Shown here: piece after piece, positions 30,596-39,483 of the stretch
How positions within the stretch are numbered: position 1 is the stretch's first letter
Layout of the letters: the number at the start of each line of letters is the position of its first letter
From: Thermophagus xiamenensis
GTDB lineage: Bacteria > Bacteroidota > Bacteroidia > Bacteroidales > Marinilabiliaceae
Direction: 5' to 3'
Assembly: GCF_900112795.1 (NCBI RefSeq)
Contig: NZ_FONA01000002.1
Coordinates: 1-64,000, forward strand
Length of the DNA: 64,000 nt
Position numbers and translations under genes: made by a program
The notes under the pieces: generated by a model
Seen by the model: only the letters and a program-made list of their open reading frames with translations
Databases searched by the model: none
Told to the model about the DNA's origin: nothing

Positions 30596-31816
30596 TTACT
30601 CCAAAGGATTCTCTATCTTACCTGAAAATAAAACGGCTCCGCTGTTCTTTTCGGTAATGGCAAAAAAGAAGGGACGATCAAATTTCATAGTCACAGTTGA
30701 TTCCGGTGAAACGGATGTCAATTCCATCCCCACACTGGTCACGGCTGCGGCTTCCGTTCCCTCTTCATCCACTTTAAGATAAGTCTTGTGGTTAACCTCG
30801 CTGATATATACCTGGGCATCGATCATATTTGAAAAGTTGGCCTGTAATGCAGAAAAAGGCAATTCCATCCCCATATTTTTCAATGCAGCATTTAATTCGT
30901 ATTTGCACGCCACTTCAAAACGAGGCAGAAAAAGTGCGATGTTTTGTTCGTGCATATTATTCACAATGGCCTCCCATTTACCCACATCCATATTCTCTAT
31001 CAATTGATCTACATCCACATCTTCAAGGGGCTGAATAAGAATCATATTAAACGAACCATTACCGTAAGGCAATCTGACTGCCCGAAGAGCATTGTCACTA
31101 TAGTAAGGGAAGGTTTGCTTCATGTTCATCATCGGAACCTCAATAGCCGAACCATCAGACAAATAAAAATTATCGTTTATTGTTGCTGTTTCATCGAATT
31201 GATATTTCCATTTACCCAAAAAATAGACGGCATTGACCAGAAACATATATTGCTGATCGCTGATTTGATCAATTATCGTAGGAATCTTACCACGCGTCTT
31301 TTCATCTACCCATCCGTTGATCATTTCTTTGGCCTTATCAGAATCAGAAAAATCGACACCCTTAAAGACCGCATCATAATAGGCTTCAACCGTATCTTTA
31401 AAACTCTGTTTAGCAGGCAAAGATTCCAGATACCATACCGAGTTAGCAACTTCTATTTCAACCTTGGGATCGGTCATACTCAAAACATCCCGAACATTCC
31501 GAAAGGCCTCATTCATGGTGGCCACCTCTCCAAAATCCAGCACTTCAAGCATCTGCTCAAGTGTTTCTCCTGCCGCTCCGTTGGTGGTCATGCCCAATGC
31601 CTGAGCCACACTCAAGGAGGAAATAATTACATTTTCCCCCGGTTTGGTTTCTTCGTTGACAGCTTTCAAAAGTTCCCAACCAAAACGGTCGGTAGCAGAC
31701 AACACTTCCAGCGACTTTAAATCAAACACTTTCTGTTCGGGCCCTTCATCGTTATTAAACCAGCAGCAGCCGGACAATATTAAAATTAGGTTTAACACAA
31801 ATAGTAAACGTTCCAT
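30596..31816 (-). CDS. Serpin-family protease inhibitor lipoprotein
   Basis: Serpin of 406 residues carried on a lipoprotein signal (MERLLFVLNLILILSGC, Cys17), so probably displayed on the cell surface or in the periplasm. Core serpin blocks are ENVIISSLSVAQALGMTTNG, FLVNAVYFLGKWKYQF and KFDRPFFFAI. The reactive-loop hinge EEGTEAAAVTSVG has the small residues expected of an inhibitory serpin. By alignment with the alpha-1-antitrypsin loop, the scissile bond would fall in MELTSVSP, with Thr or Leu near P1. The target protease is unknown. I use the ATG at 31816. A TAAATTTG -7 candidate lies at 31942-31935. Confidence 0.92.
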   Translation of the reverse strand: MERLLFVLNLILILSGCCWFNNDEGPEQKVFDLKSLEVLSATDRFGWELLKAVNEETKPGENVIISSLSVAQALGMTTNGAAGETLEQMLEVLDFGEVATMNEAFRNVRDVLSMTDPKVEIEVANSVWYLESLPAKQSFKDTVEAYYDAVFKGVDFSDSDKAKEMINGWVDEKTRGKIPTIIDQISDQQYMFLVNAVYFLGKWKYQFDETATINDNFYLSDGSAIEVPMMNMKQTFPYYSDNALRAVRLPYGNGSFNMILIQPLEDVDVDQLIENMDVGKWEAIVNNMHEQNIALFLPRFEVACKYELNAALKNMGMELPFSALQANFSNMIDAQVYISEVNHKTYLKVDEEGTEAAAVTSVGMELTSVSPESTVTMKFDRPFFFAITEKNSGAVLFSGKIENPLE

Positions 31817-32015
31817 AACCAATTTCGTTTTAGTTTTTTGATTTCAGATGAGTCCGACCTTTTACGCCTTTTTTAAAATAAAACCTGCATCAGAAGGTCA
31901 GAGATACAACATCTATTTCCCAATCTTATCGATCCAAATTTAACATAAAAACAAACCATTATCATAAAGATGGAAAGATAACCAAAAGGTTGCTCATGTC
32001 TCTGCTAAAAAATTG

Positions 32016-32023
32016 TACTTTTG
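32016..32023 (+). promoter_or_regulatory. -7 element upstream of the Ldh-family gene
   Basis: TACTTTTG matches TAnnTTTG, 27 bp before the ATG at 32051. The nearest TTG upstream is 23 nt away, slightly more than the usual spacing. Confidence 0.45.
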
Positions 32024-32050
32024 CATCCACTAACAAATGATATTGCTTAA

Positions 32051-33154
32051 ATGAAACTTTATTCATCTTCTTACCTGAAACAATTCACCAAAGAGATATT
32101 TCTTAAAATGGGTGCTACCCCAGCCCAAGCTGAAACTGCAGCCTCCGTCCTTATTTCGGCCGATCTAAGAGGGGTTGACTCTCACGGTGTTGCCAGATTG
32201 TCGGGCTATGTACGTTTATGGGAAAAGAAAAGGCTAAACGCCTCACCGTCTCCCAAAATTGTTTATGAGACCCCCTCCACAGCTGTAATGGATGGGGATT
32301 TGGGCGCCGGATTAATGGTGGCACCGGAGGCGATGAAGACAGCCATCAAAAAAGCCGAAACGGCCGGAACGGGTTGGGTGGCCATACGCAACAGCAACCA
32401 TTTTGGCATTGCCGGCTATCATGCCATGCTGGCTCTGGAACACGATATGATTGGCATCTCCATGACCAATGCCAGTCCGCTGGTTTCTCCCACCTTCTCA
32501 AAAAGTCGCCTCTTAGGAACAAACCCCATAGCCGTAGCCATCCCGGCCTTGAAACAGCCGCCGGTGGTCATTGATATGGCAACCACTCCGGTAGCCAATG
32601 GAAAGTTGGAAGTTCTCCAGAGAAAAGGTGAAAACATTCCGGAAGGATGGGCCCAGGACAAAGATGGCAATGCCTCCATCGATGCTGAAATATTAAAAAA
32701 AGGTGGTGCCATGCTGCCTTTGGGCAGCGACCGAATACATGGCAGCCACAAAGGTTATTGCCTGGGGTCTATGGTGGATATCTTGACCGCTGTCCTCTCC
32801 GGTGCCAATTACGGACCGTGGGTTCCTCCCTTTGTAGCATTTCTTGATCCACCTGAAAATCCCGTAGGAGAAGGTATCGGCCATTTCATTGGCGCCATGC
32901 GCATCGATGCTTTCAGACCTGCCGAGGAATTTAAAAAACATATGGACAACTGGATTGAGACCTTCCGCCAGGCAGAGCCCATCGATCCCAACCAAAAAGT
33001 CCTTATCCCCGGCGACCCGGAACGAATGCTGGAACAGGAACGTCGAACAAACGGCATCCCACTGCTGGACCCCGTGGTAGAAGATCTGACCAAAATCGGA
33101 AAAGAATTGGGGGTCGAATTTGAGGCGTACAGTACAGTCAATCAGAATCTATAG
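32051..33154 (+). CDS. Ldh-family (malate/L-lactate-type) dehydrogenase
   Basis: NAD(P)-dependent 2-hydroxyacid oxidoreductase of the YlbC/MDH-II fold, 367 residues, unrelated to ordinary lactate dehydrogenases. Family signatures are SADLRGVDSHGVARL, with the catalytic His near residue 46, WVAIRNSNHFGIAGYHAML, LGTNPIAVAIPA and HKGYCLGSMVDILTAVLSG. Members act on malate, ureidoglycolate, 2,3-diketogulonate or similar compounds, so the substrate is not settled. A bidirectional terminator separates it from the convergent nitroreductase gene. Confidence 0.88.
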   Translation: MKLYSSSYLKQFTKEIFLKMGATPAQAETAASVLISADLRGVDSHGVARLSGYVRLWEKKRLNASPSPKIVYETPSTAVMDGDLGAGLMVAPEAMKTAIKKAETAGTGWVAIRNSNHFGIAGYHAMLALEHDMIGISMTNASPLVSPTFSKSRLLGTNPIAVAIPALKQPPVVIDMATTPVANGKLEVLQRKGENIPEGWAQDKDGNASIDAEILKKGGAMLPLGSDRIHGSHKGYCLGSMVDILTAVLSGANYGPWVPPFVAFLDPPENPVGEGIGHFIGAMRIDAFRPAEEFKKHMDNWIETFRQAEPIDPNQKVLIPGDPERMLEQERRTNGIPLLDPVVEDLTKIGKELGVEFEAYSTVNQNL

Positions 33155-33164
33155 CAAACCAATC

Positions 33165-33205
33165 AAAAAAGGGCGGCCCATATCTTCTTGGACCGCCCCT
33201 TTCTT
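33165..33205. terminator. Bidirectional terminator between Ldh and nitroreductase genes
   Basis: A G/C-rich 10-bp stem (GGGCGG on the left, CCGCCC on the right, one mismatch) is preceded by six A and followed by CTTTCTT. It can act as an intrinsic terminator for both convergent genes. Confidence 0.8.
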
Positions 33206-33224
33206 ATAATAAATGCAACCTCAT

Positions 33225-33968
33225 CTATTCCAAAAATCCCTGATTTTTGAGGACATCCAGAAAGACCCTGCTGAAATGTTCATTATTCTCTTTGGTGTAG
33301 CGAACATCTGTAAAGACCTGTGCCAGGGTTTCCTTGTTGTTTTCGGCCACAAATTGTTTGTTGACTTCCAGCTCTTCTTTTTCTTTATAAAGTCGGTCAA
33401 TATCTTCGGGTGAATAGTCGTGGTAGGTCTCTTGATGCACCACCGCCTCCAGCGGCAGTCGTTCCGTTTGAGGCGGATTTTCGTCGGGCCAGCCCAGCGT
33501 TACGGTAGCCACAGGCACCACGCCTTTGGGAAGCTTCAGGATATCAATAATCTTATCGGCGTTGTAAGTGACAGTTCCCAGATAACAAATGCCCAAACCT
33601 TTAGATTCGGCGGCCACACAAACATTCTGAGCCACCAGCAAGGCATCGATGGCTGCTGCCACAAACGACTGAAAATTATCGTATCCGGGCTCAGCCTTTC
33701 GTTGGCGACACCATTTATTAAACCGGTTGAAGTCGGCACAAAACGTGAGAGACACCGGAGCGTTGGAAAAGACCGGCTGATTAAAATGAGCCGGCGCCAG
33801 CTTCTCTTTCATTTGCGGGTCGCGCGTCACCACAATGCTGTAAAGCTGCATATTACCCGTTGTTGAGGCCCGGATGCCGGCTTGCAATAATTCATTTAAC
33901 AAATCATCCCCGACCGGTTGATTTTTGTATTTTCGAATGGTTCGGTGATTTAATAAAACGTCTGTCAT
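33225..33968 (-). CDS. Nitroreductase family protein, NfsA-like
   Basis: FMN-dependent reductase of 247 residues. The N-terminal LLNHRTIRKYKNQPV and LLQAGIRASTTGNMQLYSIV segments bind FMN; the central GICYLGTVTYNADKIIDI and VTLGWPDENPP are typical of NfsA-type NADPH nitroreductases. The C-terminus is rich in charged residues. I use the ATG at 33968 (MTDVLLNHRT); a TTG further up lacks family support. The physiological substrate is unknown. Confidence 0.86.
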   Translation of the reverse strand: MTDVLLNHRTIRKYKNQPVGDDLLNELLQAGIRASTTGNMQLYSIVVTRDPQMKEKLAPAHFNQPVFSNAPVSLTFCADFNRFNKWCRQRKAEPGYDNFQSFVAAAIDALLVAQNVCVAAESKGLGICYLGTVTYNADKIIDILKLPKGVVPVATVTLGWPDENPPQTERLPLEAVVHQETYHDYSPEDIDRLYKEKEELEVNKQFVAENNKETLAQVFTDVRYTKENNEHFSRVFLDVLKNQGFLE

Positions 33969-34111
33969 ATCTGACTCTTTTAGTTCTGTGTACAAAACTA
34001 CAAAAAGAGAGCTGTTTTTTTGCGGGAAATGAAACTAAATTCCCTGACGGTAAATCGTAACCCAATCATTTTTCCCGAAAAAACAGCTTCCCAACAAAAT
34101 GACCTTCAACC

Positions 34112-36103
34112 CTAATCAACCGGTTGAATAATGGCAGCCCATCCACCTCCACTTTTCATTTCGATTTTCATCTTCTCACCGCCATTAATGGTGACTTCTT
34201 TTCTGGTGTAGTCGCAGGCTGCCCGGTCGGCATTGATGCCATCGGCAAAGATGGTGGCCCGGAAACGTCCTTTACCCAGGAACGATAAATCTAGCTCAAT
34301 TTCCCGGCTGTTCCAGTTGGTCATGGCCCCTACATACCATACATTTCCCTTTTGTCTGGCTACAGCCACATACTCTCCAACTACTCCGGCCAGAGGAACG
34401 GTTACATCAAAGACCGTAGGCACCGAAGCTATAAATTCAACACATTCAGGTTCCCGCATATAATTGGAAGGATTATCACAAAGCATGGAAAAAGGCGAGT
34501 CGAACACCACATACATGGCCAGCTGGTGGCAACGTGTCCCCTGACTCATGGGTTCACTCCATACGGCATGCCAATTATTGCGATTGGCGTTTTTCATGGC
34601 ACCGGGGGTGTAATCCATAGGGCCGGCCAGATTACGGATAAAGGGAATGGTCACATCGTATTCAGGAAATTCTTTGTAATCGGTCCATTTCACCTGTTCC
34701 TGACCATAGACCCCTTCATAGGTCAACACATTGGGATAGGTACGACTCAACCCGGTAGGTTTGTAGGCTCCGTGAAACAAAACAAACTGTTTGTATTCCG
34801 CTGCCTTTTTTGCGGCTTTATAGTAAAAATTAACCATCTTCTGATCATCGCGGTTCATAAAGTCTATTTTATATCCCTTCACACCCATGCGGGAATATTT
34901 TTCAAAGACCTCATCCATCTGCTGATTCAGCGGGAACCATCCTGCCCAAAGTACGATGCCTACCTCCTTCTTCTTTCCATGATCAATAATTTCCTGAAGG
35001 TCTATCTCCGGAATCACATTCATCAGGTTGGTACTCTCCGACCACCCTTCGTCCAGAATGACATATTCGATGCCATTCTCCGCAGCAAAATCGATGTAAT
35101 ATTTATAGGTTTCGGTATTGATCCCTGCCCGGAAGTCCACACCATAAATATTCCAATCGTTCCACCAGTCCCACGCCACTTTCCCCGGCTTAATCCATGA
35201 CGTATCTTCCAGGCGCGAAGGAGAGGCCAGCTTGTAAACCAAATCATTTCCCAGCAGGTCGAAATCGTTTTTACCTACCGCAACAACTCGCCATGGGTAA
35301 GCCCTGTTGCCGTTAGTCTTTGCTATATAATCGGCCCGTCGGGTAACAAACGATTGCAAATTATTGTGTCCGCCCTGTTTCTCTTCGAGGGGAAAAGGTG
35401 CAAATTCAGCTTCAAAACCAGTGCCCGCATCATTGACGGTAAGAAACATTCCGGGATAATCCTCCAAATCAGCTTCGGTTACAACCAGAGAAGTACCGTC
35501 GTTATTCTTCACCAAAACCGGTGTAATAATCAGGGAATCGGGCTTTATTTGCGAAAGCGGAAGTACATCGTAGGTGCTTTCAAACGAAACCTGGTATCGA
35601 CCCACCGGATTCTGTACATAGGGTACGTATGCCTCCCTGGAATCGGGAAATACAAATACACTCTTTTCACGCCTTATCTCGATATCTCCTTTCATAGAGG
35701 TAACGAAACGGTAGGCCACACCATCGTTGTAGGCCCTGAAAATAAGACCGTATCGCCCCTTAAATATCATATTCAGTTCATTATAGCTGTTCTCAACCTC
35801 AGATTTTTTATAGAGAGCAGTACGGATTACTTCATCTTTCGATGAGGTAAATGAATTTCGCAATACCGGATTTTTACCCAGTACGCCATAATTCTCCACC
35901 TCCATTGCCATGACCGAGGGACCAGCAACCACATTACCATTTACTTTTAACACCCAGCTAATTTGGTCGGATATGGTTATTTCCACCTGAAGCGTTTTAT
36001 CCGGAGAAGCCAGATTGAGCACTTCCTCCTTTTTGGCATACGATGATATTGAAACGGTTACAACAATCATTAAAAAGGCCACAAGTCTTTTCTTCATTTT
36101 CAT
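34112..36103 (-). CDS. Glycoside hydrolase family 97 (alpha-glucosidase/alpha-galactosidase)
   Basis: Secreted calcium-dependent exo-alpha-glycosidase of 663 residues, related to SusB. A signal peptide covers about residues 1-23. An N-terminal beta-sandwich (SPDKTLQVEITISDQISWVL) precedes the barrel. Catalytic-face motifs are YVILDEGWSESTNL, with Glu352, and GYKIDFMNRDDQ. GH97 contains both inverting alpha-glucosidases and retaining alpha-galactosidases; which one this is cannot be decided by eye. A TATATTTG -7 candidate occurs on the minus strand at 36237-36230. No SusCD genes adjoin it. Confidence 0.88.
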   Translation of the reverse strand: MKMKKRLVAFLMIVVTVSISSYAKKEEVLNLASPDKTLQVEITISDQISWVLKVNGNVVAGPSVMAMEVENYGVLGKNPVLRNSFTSSKDEVIRTALYKKSEVENSYNELNMIFKGRYGLIFRAYNDGVAYRFVTSMKGDIEIRREKSVFVFPDSREAYVPYVQNPVGRYQVSFESTYDVLPLSQIKPDSLIITPVLVKNNDGTSLVVTEADLEDYPGMFLTVNDAGTGFEAEFAPFPLEEKQGGHNNLQSFVTRRADYIAKTNGNRAYPWRVVAVGKNDFDLLGNDLVYKLASPSRLEDTSWIKPGKVAWDWWNDWNIYGVDFRAGINTETYKYYIDFAAENGIEYVILDEGWSESTNLMNVIPEIDLQEIIDHGKKKEVGIVLWAGWFPLNQQMDEVFEKYSRMGVKGYKIDFMNRDDQKMVNFYYKAAKKAAEYKQFVLFHGAYKPTGLSRTYPNVLTYEGVYGQEQVKWTDYKEFPEYDVTIPFIRNLAGPMDYTPGAMKNANRNNWHAVWSEPMSQGTRCHQLAMYVVFDSPFSMLCDNPSNYMREPECVEFIASVPTVFDVTVPLAGVVGEYVAVARQKGNVWYVGAMTNWNSREIELDLSFLGKGRFRATIFADGINADRAACDYTRKEVTINGGEKMKIEMKSGGGWAAIIQPVD

Positions 36104-36318
36104 AAATTTTAGTTGTCAATGGATAGATTTAAAATTTTTACAAAAGATATAATCTTATATTTTTTTATGAATGGTCGAATTAAGTATTGGCAATCCTGAA
36201 CGGATTATGAATCTCCAACCGGACTTGTTCAAATATAGCAGATATTCTCAAGAAAGTAAAAGACAAAAACTAAGATCAGAAAAACATATCGCCTTCTGCC
36301 CATACAATGAAAACTGAC

Positions 36319-36332
36319 TAACTTTTTAGTTA
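36319..36332 (+). promoter_or_regulatory. Second dyad upstream of the blaI-like gene
   Basis: TAACT-TTTT-AGTTA is a perfect 5-4-5 dyad about 35 bp upstream of the main operator. The half-site is related to the ACTA of the main operator, so it could be an accessory repressor site. Confidence 0.4.
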
Positions 36333-36348
36333 TTTTAACACAAAAATA

Positions 36349-36380
36349 TTTGCATGACTAAAAAAATAGTCATTACTTTG
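36349..36380 (+). promoter_or_regulatory. Promoter with embedded BlaI-type operator
   Basis: TTTG (36349-36352) and TTACTTTG (36373-36380, one mismatch to TAnnTTTG) are 20 nt apart, as in Bacteroidota promoters. A perfect dyad, ATGACTA-N6-TAGTCAT (36354-36373), fills the spacer. Its ACTA...TAGT core resembles the known BlaI/MecI operator. Repressor bound here would cover both promoter elements. Confidence 0.7.
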
Positions 36381-36541
36381 AATTGGGATTGACAAAGACA
36401 CTTTATTAGATTTTTAGATGTAAGATTAATAGATATTAGATATTTTATACAGGGTATCAATACATCAAAGCCATCAATTTTAACCGATTGGTTTCCCTAA
36501 TAGAAAGTTTAATAAAAAATTGCACAAAAAAAAATAGAAAG

Positions 36542-36904
36542 ATGCAGTTAACAAAAGCAGAAGAGCAAATAATGCAGATCCTTTGGGAACTGAAAGAAGG
36601 TGCAGTACGAGACATCCTGGCAAAATTTGACGAACCAAAGCCGGCACGCAACACGGTATCCACCATCGTTCGCATTCTGGAAAAAAAAGGATTCGTGGGG
36701 CACCGCCAATTTGGGAATGTTCACGTATACCATCCTCTAGTACAAAAGAAAGAGTACTCCAAGACCTTACTTTCGGGCGTATTGAAAAAGTATTTCAACA
36801 ATTCGTTTCCGGCCATGGCTTCTTTTTTCGCCAAAGAAAACGACCTCTCATTGGATGATTTGGAAGAAATCATGGAAGAGATAAAAAAAGAGATAAAAAA
36901 ATAA
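36542..36904 (+). CDS. BlaI/MecI-family transcriptional repressor
   Basis: Winged-helix repressor of 120 residues. The DNA-binding domain at about residues 1-75 shows LTKAEEQIMQILWELKEGAV, ARNTVSTIVRILEKKGFVGH and the wing. The C-terminal helices for dimerisation follow, with YFNNSFPAMASFF. Family members are inactivated by proteolysis when the partner M56 membrane protein senses its signal. The partner is 13 bp downstream. The ATG at 36542 is chosen because the BlaI fold begins there. The operator at 36354-36373 suggests autoregulation of the pair. Confidence 0.92.
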   Translation: MQLTKAEEQIMQILWELKEGAVRDILAKFDEPKPARNTVSTIVRILEKKGFVGHRQFGNVHVYHPLVQKKEYSKTLLSGVLKKYFNNSFPAMASFFAKENDLSLDDLEEIMEEIKKEIKK

Positions 36905-36917
36905 AAACCGAAATTTT

Positions 36918-38672
36918 ATGGAATTGCTGCTCAATTACATATTAAAGTCGTCCGTGTGGCTTACTTTATTTGGCACGGTATATTTCCTTTTTTTACGGAA
37001 TGAAAGATACTTCTTTCTCAACCGCCTATTCTTGCTGGGCGGGATGATTGCTTCGTTGCTTTTTCCGTTCATTACCTACCGATATACCATCACGGTTAAT
37101 CCCGTTCAGGGAACTGTTACGGCAGAGCTTCCGGTAGCATCATACATAGAAGAAGTCAGTATCTGGACCTGGCAGAACATACTCACCGGGATTATTTTTG
37201 CAGGGGCGATGATTCTCTTTTTCAGGGCAGTAATTCAGATTTTTAAAATAATCCTTTCGATGAGGCATTGTCCCATCGAGAAATACGACAACATAAAACT
37301 TATCCGGGAACACCCTTTCAATACATCTTTTTCCTTTTTCACCTACGTCTTTGTCAATCCCAACATGAAGGAAGAAGAAACCCGGGAAATCATCTCCCAC
37401 GAAAGGGCACATATTGCGCAATATCACTGGATCGATCTGATACTGATTGAATGGATCAGGCTCTTTCAATGGTTCAATCCGATGGCATGGTTATATGGCC
37501 AGTTCATCCGACAAAACCATGAATACCTGGCCGACAGGGAAGCCATCCATTCCACCGACAACCCGGCTGTTTACAAAGCCACCCTTCTCAATCAAATGGT
37601 AGGAGGCGAGGTCATCAGCCTGGGAAATTATTTTAATTATTCACTCAACAAAAAACGTTTTATCATGATGACCAATAAATCAACTTCCATAATAAGCAAA
37701 CTGAAACCATTAGTTGTATTGCCTTGTATAGTTTTTGTTTTTTATGCTTTTGCAGAACCCAAATATCAATATATTTCCGTTTTGGAACCTACCACTAATG
37801 AGCCCGGTTTAATTTCCGATATGAACGGAAAAACCGTTAAAGGAATGGTTGTTCGGGAAAATGGCGAACCCCTTCCCGGCACCAGCATTGTGGTAGCAGG
37901 AACAACTGCAGGAACCGTTTCGGGCAAAGACGGTAGTTTTACCCTTCAAAACATCAGCAAGAAATCTGAGCTGGTATTCTCATTTGTGGGATACAAAACC
38001 ACCAAAACACCTCCTGAATTTGGGAAAAACATGAAGGTGGTTATGCAAAAAGATACCATTGAAATAGTTCCCGCTGTTTCCATTTCCATCAACAAAAAAG
38101 AGCCCAAAGAAAAACCGCTCATCTTAGTAAATGGTCAAGAAATTCCCTACGAGGCCTTGGAAAAAATTGAACCGACAGAAATTAAAAAGATTGAAGTTTT
38201 AAAGGACAAATCGGCCGTTATGCAATATGGCGATAAAGGGAAAAACGGGGTTATCTTAATACAAACCAAGCTTGAAAAGGATGGAAAGAAAGAAAAAATG
38301 GTTGAGGCCCGCATTCAAAGTACCACCGTCCAGCCCACCTTTTCCATAGTACAAGAGATGCCCAGGTTTCCGGGTGGCTATAAAGGTTTACACGACTATA
38401 TATTAACGAACACCCATTATCCTCCTAAAGCCAAAGAAGCCGGCATTGAAGGAAGAGTATATGTCAATTTCATTATCTCACCCAACGGCAAACCCACCAA
38501 TATTGAGGTTGCCAGGTCTGTACATCCCCTTCTCGACGAAGAAGCCAAAAGAGTCATTGCCTCCATGCCCGATTGGAAACCCGGTAAACAAAGGGGTAAA
38601 AATGTGGCCGTAAATTATACCCTACCCGTAAATTTTGCACTCAACAAGACAGATTCCAATAGTGACCAATAA
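36918..38672 (+). CDS. M56 (BlaR1-type) sensor peptidase fused to SusC-like and TonB C-terminal modules
   Basis: Membrane protein of 584 residues, partner of the BlaI-type repressor. The M56 domain has several membrane helices in the first 260 residues and the zinc motif HERAH (His161, Glu162, His165). There is no penicillin-binding sensor domain. Instead, beyond the last helix (near residue 275), a carboxypeptidase-regulatory-like module (GMVVRENGEPLPGTSIVV) is followed by a segment resembling the plug of SusC receptors (IKKIEVLKDKSAVMQYGDKG ahead of NGVILIQT). A TonB C-terminal domain ends the protein (EMPRFPGGYKGLHDYI, then YPPKAKEAGIEGRVYV). The design suggests an envelope sensor; the signal is unknown. 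Confidence 0.88.
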   Translation: MELLLNYILKSSVWLTLFGTVYFLFLRNERYFFLNRLFLLGGMIASLLFPFITYRYTITVNPVQGTVTAELPVASYIEEVSIWTWQNILTGIIFAGAMILFFRAVIQIFKIILSMRHCPIEKYDNIKLIREHPFNTSFSFFTYVFVNPNMKEEETREIISHERAHIAQYHWIDLILIEWIRLFQWFNPMAWLYGQFIRQNHEYLADREAIHSTDNPAVYKATLLNQMVGGEVISLGNYFNYSLNKKRFIMMTNKSTSIISKLKPLVVLPCIVFVFYAFAEPKYQYISVLEPTTNEPGLISDMNGKTVKGMVVRENGEPLPGTSIVVAGTTAGTVSGKDGSFTLQNISKKSELVFSFVGYKTTKTPPEFGKNMKVVMQKDTIEIVPAVSISINKKEPKEKPLILVNGQEIPYEALEKIEPTEIKKIEVLKDKSAVMQYGDKGKNGVILIQTKLEKDGKKEKMVEARIQSTTVQPTFSIVQEMPRFPGGYKGLHDYILTNTHYPPKAKEAGIEGRVYVNFIISPNGKPTNIEVARSVHPLLDEEAKRVIASMPDWKPGKQRGKNVAVNYTLPVNFALNKTDSNSDQ

Positions 38673-38723
38673 TAATAATTAAATAGAACAACATAATTTA
38701 TTCCTATTGGTAACAATTTCCGT

Positions 38724-38761
38724 AATTGGGAAGGCAACGATACTATATTGCCTTCCCAATT
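38724..38761. terminator. Hairpin downstream of the M56 gene
   Basis: A perfect 14-bp stem (AATTGGGAAGGCAA with its complement) and a 10-nt loop lie 51 bp past the stop codon. There is no T run, so it may be a 3' end structure rather than a classic intrinsic terminator. Confidence 0.55.
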
Positions 38762-38858
38762 CTGAGTTAATAGCTACTAGTTATTAGTTGCTAATTTTAA
38801 TTTCCTTAAAATTCCGGTCTAATAGCCTAATGGTCTAACAACCTAATCGCCTATTTTC

Positions 38859-39421
38859 GAAACCTTCATGCAGCCTTGCAATGGCTTTCGGCAAGCCTCG
38901 AAACCTTCTTGCAGCGTTGCAATGGCTTTCGGCAACTCCCGAAACCTTCATGCAGCGTTGAAATGACCTTCGGCAACTCCCGAAACCTTCATGCAGCCTT
39001 GCAATGGCTTTCGGCAACTCCCGAAACCTTCTTGCAGCGTTGCAATGGCCTTCGGCAACTCCCGAAACCTTCATGCAGCCTTGTAATGGCTTTCGGCAAC
39101 TCCCGAAACCTTCTTGCAGCCTTGCAATGGCTTTCGGCAACTCCCGAAACCTTCATGCAGCGTTGAAATGACCTTCGGCAACTCCCGAAACCTTCATGCA
39201 GCCTTGCAATGGCTTTCGGCAACTCCCGAAACCTTCATGCAGCGTTGAAATGACCTTCGGCAACTCCCGAATCCTTCATGCAGCCTTGCAATGGCTTTCG
39301 GCAACTCCCGAAACCTTCATGCAGCGTTGCAATGGCCTTCGGCAACTCCCGAAACCTTCATGCAGCCTTGTAATGGCTTTCGGCAACTCCCGAAACCTTC
39401 TTGCAGCGTTGTAATGGCTTC
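38859..39421. repeat. Tandem array of 41-bp units, array 1
   Basis: Fourteen contiguous units, the last one partial, start every 41 bp from 38859 to 39392. Each begins GAAACCTTCATGCAGC (CTTGC in some units) and ends near CGGCAACTCCC. There are no unique spacers. Because 41 is not a multiple of three, the open frames across it are a by-product of the unit lacking stops. A related array lies at 47748-48116, on the other side of the cobalamin genes. Just upstream (38810-38857) are short phrases of the CTAATnGCCTA type seen elsewhere in this cluster. Confidence 0.95.
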
Positions 39422-39483
39422 CGCATGAAAGTTCTCATCAGACAGTATCCCTGTATAGTCAAAGAAAGTATCTTAAACATTCC

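Noticed and set aside
34352-35200. 282-residue reading frame opposite the GH97 gene
   Set aside because: It lies fully antisense to a clear GH97 gene, has no recognisable domain, and is rich in His and Ile as expected of a shadow frame.
36918-38672. Beta-lactam sensor BlaR1
   Set aside because: The M56 part is present, but the penicillin-binding sensor domain is absent and replaced by receptor-like and TonB modules; no beta-lactamase gene is nearby.
38835-39414. Cys/Arg-rich repeat proteins on both strands in array 1
   Set aside because: Same reason: a stop-free unit not divisible by three gives open frames on both strands without coding evidence.
38859-39421. CRISPR array
   Set aside because: The units are contiguous with 41-bp periodicity and have no unique spacers; no cas gene is nearby.
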